From: Lucinisca nassula
Lineage: Eukaryota > Mollusca > Bivalvia > Lucinida > Lucinidae
DNA length: 64,000 nucleotides
Direction: 5' to 3'
Assembly: GCA_963580285.1 (NCBI GenBank)
Contig: OY757011.1
Location: forward strand, 101,586,316-101,650,315
Shown: piece after piece, positions 22,301 through 34,300 of the stretch
How the letters are laid out: each line of letters begins with the position of its first letter
Numbering within the stretch: position 1 is the first letter of the stretch
The notes under the pieces: model-generated
Told to the model about the DNA's origin: nothing
Databases searched by the model: none
The model's input: the letters and a program-made list of their open reading frames with translations, nothing else
Translations under genes and position numbers: made by a program

Positions 22301-25300
22301 CTTAGTGGAATAGAACAAACACAGGGATGTTCATTACATTCATCACAGACTGTTCGTAATAATGAAAAGAGATTATGGGACGCAAAATTCAAGGCATCAT
22401 AGCCATTATCCTAATGACTAGGGCATCTGGATTGCTTGTGTCCTAGAAATCCACAAGAATGACATTTTATCTGTCCCTTATGTTTGCAGTCAAATGTTGA
22501 GTGGTTTGATTCTCCACATTTAATGCAGGACTGGTGGTTCTTGTTGTTTGGATTTGTCTGTCCATGATGTACCTGTATTCTCTTGTTTCTTCTATTTGGT
22601 TGGAATCTCGGCCTCTGAAATTTACGTTGTTGGGAACCTTGTTTATGAGGTGATCCGCCATAAACACACTGTTCAAAGTTCTCGACAAGAGCACCTGAAC
22701 CACATACTTTCTCCATACTGTCCAGCAATCGGCGGATTCCAGATCTTGATAAGGGAATTTTGTCCTTACTAAAGTAACGGAGAACTGGTTGTCCCTCAGA
22801 ACTACAAAAGTTTTTCACCATTTCAACTAGCTGTGCACCATGTTCATCACTAAGGCACTTGATAATGTCATTGAGGTCTGTCACATTACAGTCTTGTCGA
22901 GGACAAGCAGTGCACAATACAATGTTTATTTCGATATTTGCATTTTCAATATACTGAAGAAGTTGATCATACTTTTCTTCAACATATTCAATATTTGACC
23001 CATTGGAAACATCATTACCTCCTACTGAAATGATGACTGTTGCGAAATTTTGAAGATCAAATAGAGTGATCTGGTCTAAAATTACATCAATTGTAGCGCC
23101 AGAAATGCCATGACAGTGCACCTGATTCTTAAGTCCTCTTTCATTGATTCCCTTTATGATGGAATCCCCTGTTAGTAGTGTTTTTTTGGATGTAGTTGAT
23201 TTAGTAGGGTGTTTGGAATGTTGATTCTTTTTAGGACAGGTTTCTTTAGGATTCTTTTTCTGAGATCTATGTTGACATCTGTCTTTATTCACATGCTGGT
23301 TGGGTTCCGCAATTTGAACGCTGGAGGAGTCACTTTCAATCGAAGATAAAGACACTGTCCTGTTTAGAGTAGTTCCAGCAGCAGATGTTTTTTCTTCATA
23401 GGTGGTCTTTCTGCCTGTTGATTGCTCCTGTAGCTTGACCACTTCACTGGTAAGGGTAGTCAGCTGTTCCTGCAGGGTGCTAATCATTTTAGAATGATAA
23501 GCTAGAGACTCCAATATTGCTGACATCTGTCTCTCTACAGGTGATGTTGTAGGTCTGGGAGTCTCCATAGGAGGTACCACAGGCACAGATGTTGAGCATG
23601 GTCTGGTCACAACAGGGGTGCTGGTCATCACAGGCTGGTCTTTTGAGGCATTTATACTCATCTGTGAGTCAACACTTAAGTTCCTCATGAACCTAGTAAA
23701 CAGAGTAGTGGCTATCCTCTTGAAGGCTATGTCCTTCCAAAGCTTATGGCCTGGTCCTGATATTTCAATCGTCTTCTCTGACTCGAAACACTTTGATAGT
23801 CACTTTTCTACCCTGTATGTGGGATGTCACAGAGAATTTATCACTGAGGACCCATGATGACTTTTCAAATTCATTTTCTAATAGTCCCATGAAGTCCTTG
23901 AATAGCACTGGCATACAGAACTGGATATTCACTTTCTGTCCAGAGGGCAAAACATTGAAAAGAACTCCCTCAAACTTGTCCGCAACCGTTTTATCCACTT
24001 CAAAGGAAGAAATCCCTGAAAATGAATCGTTAGAAGCATCGCCACCAATGACCTGTCTTGAGTTTGATCCACTATTGCTGAAAGATTCCGACGCCATTAC
24101 GAGCTGATTTTAAGATACTAGAAATTCTGATCTGATGACACGACTTGCAAATTTTTATTCCGTATCTTCTTAGAATTTCACTTAAAAATTTTCGATCTGA
24201 TATATTATATGAACACAAAATAGAGATTCTTATTATGAACACAAAATAGAGATTCTTTAATGATTTGCATTAACAATAATTTGTTTTCACTGATATAATT
24301 CAGTTGACGGGGATGCCAAACCTCAACTCAAACAAAACAAACTAATATAATTCCAGATTTGAATAAATATTCACTTCACAGAATTTTGTTTATTCATTTA
24401 TTTATTTTTCAAACTTATTTATTTTGAGGCAAGCAGAAATTTATTCCATTTATTGGCATTAAATTTTATTACTCCTTTAATCACTAATTTGAATTTCTCA
24501 ATACCTTCATATACCACAAATGAGATTTATTGCACTAAATTATTTAACATGAAAAGTAGAAGTAAAACAAAGATCAGGAATTGATACAATTAACTTACCC
24601 CATCCACAAAAGACACCAAAGGGAAAGAAATACAAACATTAAGCGACCAGACCATAATGGAAACCTAAACAAAGGAAGGCCATATGGACAGTTACTTTCC
24701 CACAAAATGGCCATATGGCCATCCAAAATTAAAAGACACAAGTGATACACACAGTAAGTAACAAACAACAACATAAATAAATCGCCACGGAAGAGCCGCC
24801 TTGGAACGGTCAGTGGAAGATTTCCACTGGGGGGCTTAAATCGATTTTACGTGGCCACAATCCTCGCCCTTACTTCCGTCGCGATTTAGACAAATAATTT
24901 GTTCAGTCCGCATGAAGGCCTCCTAACTCATCAGTGCAACATCTCCGTGAACACAGAAATCAAAGAACCACAGAGGTGAGACAACGGTGAGGACTCGACA
25001 GCAAGAAACCACTGAAATGCTGGAGCAAAAGAAAACCAACAGTTAGACTCCGATGAGCCCGACCAGAGACAGAGCATCAGGCACCAACCAACATTATCTC
25101 TTTAATTTTCAATAAGCCTTTACGTTGGAGCCGTCATAGAATCTGAGGCCTGACCCACCGGCGTGCAATTAAAGAGGGAAGCAAAGTTGCCAACCGTGAT
25201 TGGGTTAACTACCATGCATGCAGTCTGTCGTATAATATCCATGTTGTACCCAATCTTTTTATATCGAAGAATGATTTTACGAAATTGGGTGCTGAAGTCA

Positions 25301-28300
25301 TTGCGGTTATATATTTTTCTGAATTTATATACTAAGTCACCATAAAATTCGGGTTCCGATAGACCTTGTTGCAGAAGAGATTTAAGTCCAATATTGAATT
25401 TTGAAATTAAATCAGAATGGCGTCTATAAAATTTTGAAAAGGCTTTGCGTAGTTTATGGTACCGATAACCCTGATTAAGGAGTTTAGCCGTCAATAATTT
25501 ATTACGAGTGTTGAAGTCAGTTACATGACTACACACTCTAGCAAATCGAATTAATTGCGAAATATAAACGCCATAGGATGGCGCACGAGGAACATCACCA
25601 TCCAAAAAAGGAAAATTTACAATCTCAAAATCAAAGTCATCACGTTTATCATAAATTTTGCACGAAACAAATCCATCTACAATAGATAGATGTAAATCCA
25701 AAAACGGGGCCTCGGTATCAGAAGAATTTGCTTTATTTAACTGAAGTTCTAGGGGGTAAATCTGACTGATCAAACCATCAAAATAGGTATTATCAATATT
25801 TAATAAATCATCTAAATATCTAGAAGTAGAGCTAAAAGCTTCAATAATTTCAGATTGGTTATCAATGGAAAGCGACAAAAAACATTTTTTTTCCCTTTCC
25901 ATTGAAGTTTTCTATTTATCTATTCCTATGGTGAAAACATCACGCATTTTCAAATACCACAGATGAAATTAATTCCACTGAATTATTTTCCTATGAAACT
26001 TTTTATTGAAATTTTCCTTCTATTTTTTCATTTCATAACACTTTATAACACTTTAAAAGAAACACCAGATTCATTGAACTTATGATAACCACAGATGAAA
26101 ATTTATTTCACTAAATTATTTTCACTGAACACTTTACAACTCTTGAAAAGATACTTTTGGGGCTCATTATGAAAGAAACACCAAATTCACTGAATTTTAT
26201 GAATACACCATCAACATGCTGAATTTTATTATAAATTTCAGCAATAATTAAGTCAAAAGACTGATATATTAAGATTATAAAATATATCCATCCACATATT
26301 AGTAATAATTCCTTAATCCATCATAAACATATTGTGAATGGAAATCACCCTTTATTAACGATAAAATTTCAAATCTTTTGCAAATTTGTATTTTCTTAAG
26401 ACATTGTGTACCAAATGGCATCTTCCTCCTTACATATAACAGAGGTCCAATTCAAAATTTACGGCCCCTGCCCATTGGGGCTTGAAGAAATAGATGGGCT
26501 GCATGATGCTTCCATGCAGAGCTGAAACTGACCGCAAACGGCTTAGAGGATCCAAGCCTGCCCAGGAAAAGCGTTGCGAGTGGGACTGTCCATGCTTATA
26601 AACCCTATTGGTTTCATTGGGCGACAGGGTTTGAAATGTCATTTCATCTCAATTTCGGGTAAAAGTCCCACAAAATTGGAAGCAACATCTCCAAAATGAC
26701 CTATACAGTGTTGATGGGGATGTTAAACCTCAAATCAAACAAACAAAAATTCAAATTTGTGGGTGACCGGTTGTGTGTTTTAAAATTTATTTGCAAAATG
26801 GCTGAACTTTTTGGAAACAGTGTAGGCCCTAATCAGATGTGATCAGATGCTGCGTTTAGCAGCATCTGATCTGCGCCTGCACTGTTTGCCAGTTTACCAT
26901 TTTGGGGTTTCCTTCACAAGAAGGTTAATTTTGTTTAATGGGCTTGAGATGACCTAAGAGAAAATGTTTCTTTTATCTGTAGTAATTCCATAGGGACTGA
27001 ATAACGGGTTTGACTGAGCCATGGTAACATGTCATCGGTGTTCGAGTTCATGTTCTACTGTAGATTGTTACAAAATCTATAACAAGAGCACCGCATGCGG
27101 GTGCCAACGCTCGGCTGCAAAAATTCTAAGTCAAAAAAGGGGCATAACTGTGCCAAAAATATTTTGAGGGTTACCTCACCTATTGGTATGAGTTCCCCTT
27201 TTCATAATGAACAATTAGTCCGAGTTTCAAGTAAATATGTTCAGTAATGACAGAGATATTACAAAATGTCCAAGTTTTTGCATGACGACGCAGATGACGA
27301 CGACGGCGCCAGAGCTATGACAATACCTCGTTGTTTTCTTCGAAAACAGCCGAGCTAAAAATTGCCTTTGGAAAATGGCAGTAGGATTATAAAGAGGTTG
27401 CAGTATAGCTAACTTACCTTGACTGACTCGAGATATTTTGAGACTAGGTCTAGGAGGCAGTAGTTTGAGACCCGCCATTGGCTGGTTTGCTGGCATCGCT
27501 GGCAATGGGGCAGGGTGAACATGTACAGCTGGGACTGTTACTGTGTTCTGAAAGAAGAAATAATCAGCATGAGAGAATAGATTATCTGAGGTAATAAAAC
27601 TTAAATGCATGCTCAAGTCAACTAAGCATGAACTCTTTAAAATGTCAACAATAATATAAATTTGAGCAGGACAACTCTTACTGTATGTTTTTGGACGGAT
27701 AGGTCTGAGCAAACGGTGTAGACCCAGATGAGGCACCACAGAATGCAGTGTCTCATCAGGGTTTACTGTTTGCCACTCACCAGCTATTTTGAGACAAATC
27801 ATTGTGTAGTAAATTGTACTTGTTCAAATTTTACAGGAGGTATGGTAAGGGGTTCAAATTTTACAAGTATGGTAAGTATCCAAATATTTAGGAATATGGT
27901 ATTTGCTTATCTGAGCATGAATAAACATAATTAATACTTTGAAATTTGTAAGCAGTTAAAATTTCCTTCTCAGCAGAGCTGAGCATAAAAATAAAGATTT
28001 CACAACCTTTAGGGCAGTTTATTAATTGACTATCCTATATTACACAAGGTCAACCAATATTAAAAAATCATAAATCATGTTTTTTATGGTGTCAGTAAAT
28101 AAAATTGTCATTAATCAAGTAATTTCGTATTGTCCCAGTTACAGGTCCTCGGACAGCTGTATTGGCCTCGGCCTTGGGCCAATACAGCAGACCTCGGACC
28201 TGTAACTGGGACAATACGAAATTACTTGATTAATAACATTATATTATATATCTCTGAAAATGCATCAATATAATGTTATTAATCAAATAATTTCGTATTG

Positions 28301-31300
28301 GCCCAGTAACAGGTCCAAGGTCTGCTGTATTGGCACGAGGCCGAAGGCAGAAGGCCAAGGCCAATACAGCTGACCGAGGACCTGTAACTGGGCCAATACG
28401 AAATTACTTGATTAATGACAATTTTATTAATTGACGCAATTAAAAACATGATTTATGATTTTTGAATATTGGTTGACCTGGTGTAATACAGGATAATCAC
28501 TTAATAATCTAGCATACAGAATCTAGAACATGATTAGGCTTCGTTTGATGACAACACAAAGCCGTCATGAAATGTGCGTTTGATACAATTCTGTGTCTGG
28601 CAAATGCTCTGATCAGCCTGCACATCTCCAAAGTAGTTTAGGTCGTAGTACCAAAGCGTTAATCAAAAATCATTAATCCATAGACAAAATGGCAAATATC
28701 AATGTTCAAAGGCTGGTGTTTAATGAAAATCTGAGAGCCAGTAAGATAGGTTTTCATATCACAACAACACCAATTGTTAACCCATAGCATGCCAATCACA
28801 ACTATTGTTGTCTGCTTTGCCATCTGCCCGTTACCTTAAACTATTTTTTTTTTGCAAACAGCCAAAAAAAATTCAGCAGACAACATAAGCAAACAATTTT
28901 CAGATGTAGTTTTTCTCGGCATCTTAAGGGTAGGGCTGGCTAATCGGAGCTGAAAAGATAATCGATTATCAGTCTTGTCATTGCGATCGATAATCAATTA
29001 GTAATCGCTAAGGTTTTTGTTATAATATTACCTGTCTGGCTTTCTATCTCAGCGTGACTCTTACCATATGTTGCACTTTACCACATGTATATTTTAACAG
29101 ACAGGCCTGAGCAAACAGTGTAGACCCAGATGAGACGCCGCAGAATGCGGCGTCTCATCAGGGTCTGCACTGTTTGCCAATCATCCAGCTATTTTAGGCA
29201 TAACTTTGGGTAGTAAATTGTACCTATCAAGTAATCGATTAAAAGCAAATCAGAAATGATAATCATTTTTGTGGAATTTATCGACCGATTAATCGATTAT
29301 ACAATTAATCGTGTCAGCCTTACTTAAGGGTTGATATAGCGTAAGCTGGGCAAAAACCCAATCTACAAGACCAGACACATGCCCAGTTTGGCCAGAGTCT
29401 TTGCTTATGGCTCATTGCATAGCCCACCAACTATTTAAAGCTCGAGTGGACATCATGGTGCATGGCTACTTGGACTGATCAAAGCCTTCATTGTTCACTT
29501 AGCTCCTTGAAGATTTTGTTGTGGCCCAGCTCATATTGTGTCACCAAATTGCTGATAATGTCCTTAAATTTGTCATGCAGGACCTGACTAATCTATATTT
29601 CAATCACTTGCCTGGCAGTCCATAACATCTTCAAATATGCTCGGAATTGAATGCTTACTTTTTTTCTGGGCAAGAGAAACACATTTAAATCTCATCCTGC
29701 TATATACAACAACCCCTGCCTTTGCAAACAGTGTAGATTCAGATCAGATGGGTTCTGAAGAAGATATCTGATCAGGATCCACACTGTTTGTCATGCAGTT
29801 TGATGATTGAAGGAATACATTATATCAAATAATTTGATAGGTGGATAGTAAGAACAGGTGTGGCTAAATTAATTTATTCATCAGGATAAGGGTTACCGTA
29901 ATCACTTGCCCAGCCAAAATTTAGACTTGTCCTGTGCAACTGGGCTACCGATTTGTGAGACAATGAGTCAGTACATGATGTGTAGTATATGTACCATATT
30001 TACTGTAATAAGCGAACACAACAATTGTCGTCTGCTTTGTTGTCTGCTGGTTACTTTAGAAGTCATTGTTGCAAACAGTGTGGACTCCCATCTTTAGGAG
30101 CAGTCGGATCAGGGTCCATACTGTTTGCCTGTATGAGAAAATATGTTACAATAGTTTGCAAGAATACGCAGCAGACAACATAAACAGACGACATTTTCAG
30201 ATGAAGTTTATAATGGGTCAGAATCAGAATTGTTTACTGGTGACACGTCCTTAGACAATCCATCACCATGGGTAAATAAGCTCACATCAATACTTCAGAA
30301 CAATCCATAGAGCACGATTTTGCAGTCTGTCAAAGCTAAGTTAGGATCACTCTTAACATACCAAATTATAAATGATTATGTTTTTGTGATAAAGATGACA
30401 AATTGAAGACTTGTGTTTATTAACCCTTATTCGCCCCCGCCCATAGGGGCTTGAAGAAATATATGGGCTGCACGATGCTTCCACGCAGAGCTGAATCCCG
30501 CCAACACACTAGTACTGGTAAACAGCTTAGAGGATCTAAGCCTGTCAAGGAACCGCGGTGCAAGGCGGACCTTCCATGATAATAAACCCTATTGGTTTCA
30601 TTGGGAGACAGGGCTTCAGATGTCATTTTATCTCAATGTTGGGTAAAAGTCCCACAAAATTGGAAGCAACCTCTCCAAAATGACCTTTACAGTGTTGACG
30701 GGGACGTTAAACCTCAAATCAAACGAAAATTATTAACCCTTATCCTGCTGTCAGCTCTGGACATGTTTGGCTAAACCAAACATGTTCAAGGTTGGCACAA
30801 GGAGCAAATGATTGAATCTGACTGTACAAGAAATAGAAGGACATTCTAGGTCCCCTATTATGTTAACCCTTGTCCTGCTGAGCCCGGATATGCCTTATCT
30901 TTCAAACATTGTAGATCCAGATCAGATGGCTTCTGAAGAAGCCATCAGATCAGGATCTACATTGTTTGTCATCCAGATTGTGAATTTGTTGCAATAATTA
31001 GCATCAAGTAATCTGATTGGTTGATAATCAGTAGTGGGTGTGGCATAATTGAATATTCAGCAGGACAAGGGTTAAGAATGAAATGAATAGAATGAAATGT
31101 CTAAGCACATCTTGCCCTCATTATAACAAATATGGTGTATGAACATGAAGGTCTGTTTTTAAAGGTCAAATACTAATAATTTCTTTTTTGCCTATTTTGC
31201 AGGTGATTGACATCAAAGACACTTTTTCAAGCAACTTAAGCCACATTACAACATTAAATATAACTTCATAAATCAGCTGTAAACCTTTCATTTTTTTTTA

Positions 31301-34300
31301 ACTCTTTCTATGCCGAGTGTCTAAAGCAGACTCTTCAAAAAATGAAGCGTTTGGTCAACCATCATTTAATCCATTGTATACTAGTGGACTCTTCCATCGC
31401 TATATGTTGGACAAGTCCATTTGTCATATAAGGGGTGTCAGGCCTATTTTTTCGTTTTTATTCTATTTGTGACAAAAAGTTCTGTTAGCAAAGTACAGGC
31501 CCTGATCAGACGCCGTGTTGTGCGGCGTCTGATCTGGGCCTGCACTGTTTGCCAAGGTACCCCTTTATAGGGGTTTCCCGCATGCAATGGGTTAACCAGT
31601 AGAGTGCACATTTTTTTTTTCACCCGAAACATACAACTTCCCTTCTTGAAACAGTGAAAAGGAAAGAATGACCGTAGAAATGATTAAGTGTGCTCTTGAG
31701 CATATATTTTGACAAAGCTATTACACGGAACTTTACGGAACTGAGGAAAGCCGTATTTAAATTTTCTAGACTGTTCACTGACAAGGAAAGCAGTTCACAG
31801 TCACATTTTACGATGGTTTTGTGCTGTGCCAGATACGTCCAAAAACAGACCAGCAGGGCTTTAGATAAGGCTGTGTACCGCGTAAATTACGAAAATAATT
31901 GGGAGGATACTCCTTTTTTTCAAATCTGCTGCGTATCAGGTACGAAAAACAAATTAGCATTACGCATTTAATATTTTTTGAAAGCGTATTTGGAACGCAC
32001 GTGATATAAATGACGTGTGTAATAAAAGGCGGAAAATTCTCACACGGGAAAATTATGCATTCATAAATTCAAGGGATTCAAGTTTTATTGAGGTTAGGGT
32101 TACGATCCTTTCAAGATTATATCACATATAAGGCCGATCCGATCGTTAATAAGGTGGGCGTAAACCGGAGTAATCAGAACTACAGTAAGACGAGCGAGCA
32201 GTGAAGTCTCGGATCAGACAGCGCATGCACGCAAGCCTTCATTAGCCGTATTGATTGGATGAGCAGGTCATTGCTCAACAGTATCGACGCGCATCAGTCT
32301 GTGCATCGCTGATTTTACAAGCTGGGTTATCCAAACGGACTTGCGTAGTTGTTGCACATGTTGTTCTGACTTACATAGTGGTTGCGCATGCTGGTCTAAG
32401 TCGAGTATCGTGCGACCAGCGAAGACTCGGAGTAGCCTGCACATCATTGCAAACTGCTGTCTTCGCTGACCCCAAGAGCCTTTTGCAGGGCTACTCAGAG
32501 ATAGGTGAGAAAAAGGTTGCCCGGGTTGCACATGTTGATCTGGGTCTTTGCAAGGTGTTGTGCAACGCAGCTCGGTATACACACTGTTTACTTGCAATAC
32601 TGTCGCAGACTGATAAAGCCGCGGGGATATTGCAAACACTAGCTTCGCATTTTGATCAGTCTTTGCAGATCATTGGCAACCAGTTGAGCGTCAAATGACA
32701 TGGATAACTATTGAGTAGTCTCCCTTGAACAGATTATTTATTCAGTCATCGGTTATTTTTTGTATTGCTTTAATAACACGCTTTCAGATGAATCAAACAA
32801 ATTATTTTTTATTTAAATATTATAATTCTATATTAAAAGATACCTAGAAGTTAAATGTTCAAATGTTTTTTTAAATAATAAACGTTGCTATTGCTTCGAC
32901 CCAGTGCACCACTTACTTGTGAAATGCATATAAATATGTATGTAATTCCAGTGGGCACATCAGTACCAGGAGCTTCACTAACGTGTGAGAAGCCAATTGA
33001 TCATATCGCTTTTGATGGCGTTTCATAAACTAAAAAATGGTGCCCAATTTTTTTCATCCAAAAGTGTCCTACTCAGCACAGCGCCCCTCTGCCATACAAT
33101 ACTAGCTGGAGCACTGCAATCCTTAAGTTCTTTTCAGCTAATCAGGAGTCTGTCTCTGCTGCAGGTTTTGTGAAAAAGGTCCTGACAGATTTTTGACACA
33201 GTAACTGGTTCCGATTATAACATTGCCTGTAAGGAAACACGATGGGTCCCACGATCGAAGGGTGGAAGAAAATAAATATCCATGGACAATATATGATGAA
33301 ATAGAGAATATGGTTTTGAAAAGGAATTTTAAATGTTTTAAAGAATATGAGTTTCACTCCATATCTTGGACAATAAAGTGAAGCTGATATTCTAATTTTT
33401 TAGAAACTCTTTGGTCACAATAATCAGCCATCGAAGTCCTGCTATCCGCCAAGAGAACTGAACCCCAAAAGTTAGATTTCTCCGTCAACAAACTGCTCAG
33501 AAGAGATTTCAATATGGCATTGTTTTGTCTGATTTGGGGCCAGGCATACTGCTTGTTTTCTAATAGACACAGATATTTGAAAACAAACAGTACACCTGGC
33601 CACAAACCATCCATAAAAACATTGTGTCGAGGCTGCAAAATAAAGTTTTTTGTTTTATTTTTCAGTACTCTTTAAAAATTTCTCGTTACTCCTTTTTTTA
33701 AAAAAGGACGAGTACTGTACTCTTTTGAAAAAAAAATTATCTAAAGCCCTGAGACCAGCATTTATTTTGCTTCGGACTAATATACCTGAAGATGTTAATG
33801 CTTTTTGTTGGAAGGCCTGGGATCACAGGAAACCCTAAGAGGAAGGCAAATGCTCAGATGCTCAGTCTGATCTGAACCTATGCTTGCAACCAATGTTATA
33901 AAGCACGCCTCAAAACATTAACCCTTATCTTGCTGAATATTCATTTAAGTCACACCCATTTCTGTCTATCAACCAATCAAATTACTTGATGTAATTTATT
34001 GCTACGAATTCATAAACTCGATGTCAAACAGTGTAGATCCTGATCAGATGGCTTCTTCAGAAGCCATCTGATCTGGATCTTCACTGTTTGCAAAGATAAG
34101 GGTTGTCATGAACAGCAAGATAAGGGTTAAGAAAACACGCCTATATAATTTTGACCCCCTTGAGCCCCACTTTTGTATAGTAAAACGGGTTTGCAGGGGT
34201 AAAACTTATTTTTCTTATTTCAGCTCTAAAATATAGAATGTTGGTACTCGTTAGGACTGCCTCGATGAGGCGGTTCTAACGATCGAGGCAGTTCTAACGA

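Larger units (their letters stand above)
18364..24363 (-). mobile_element. Near full-length LINE (CR1/Jockey-group), inactivated
   Basis: Minus-strand element of about 6.0 kb: ORF1 (24,097-22,411), ORF2 with APE endonuclease and RT (22,392-19,178), a 3' UTR of about 0.8 kb, and a terminus ..AATAAAGACTTT followed by (ATT)n at 18,391-18,364. TAAATATTCA at 18,354-18,363 and again at 24,364-24,373 is a candidate 10-bp target duplication. A P6 hairpin repeat lies in the 3' UTR (18,515-18,690) and a SINE-like tail fragment in the 5' region (24,293-24,345). ORF1 has one frameshift; ORF2 has one frameshift and one nonsense codon, so this copy is not autonomous. Confidence 0.8.

Noticed and set aside
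31690..31971. 93-codon plus-strand ORF
   Set aside because: No recognisable motif, weak composition and no splice or promoter context; kept only as an unassigned stretch.
32255..32698. 147-codon plus-strand ORF and its 123-codon opposite
   Set aside because: The first half lies over degenerate P8 hairpin arms and both strands are open across the same span; composition does not look like a protein and no splice signals frame it.
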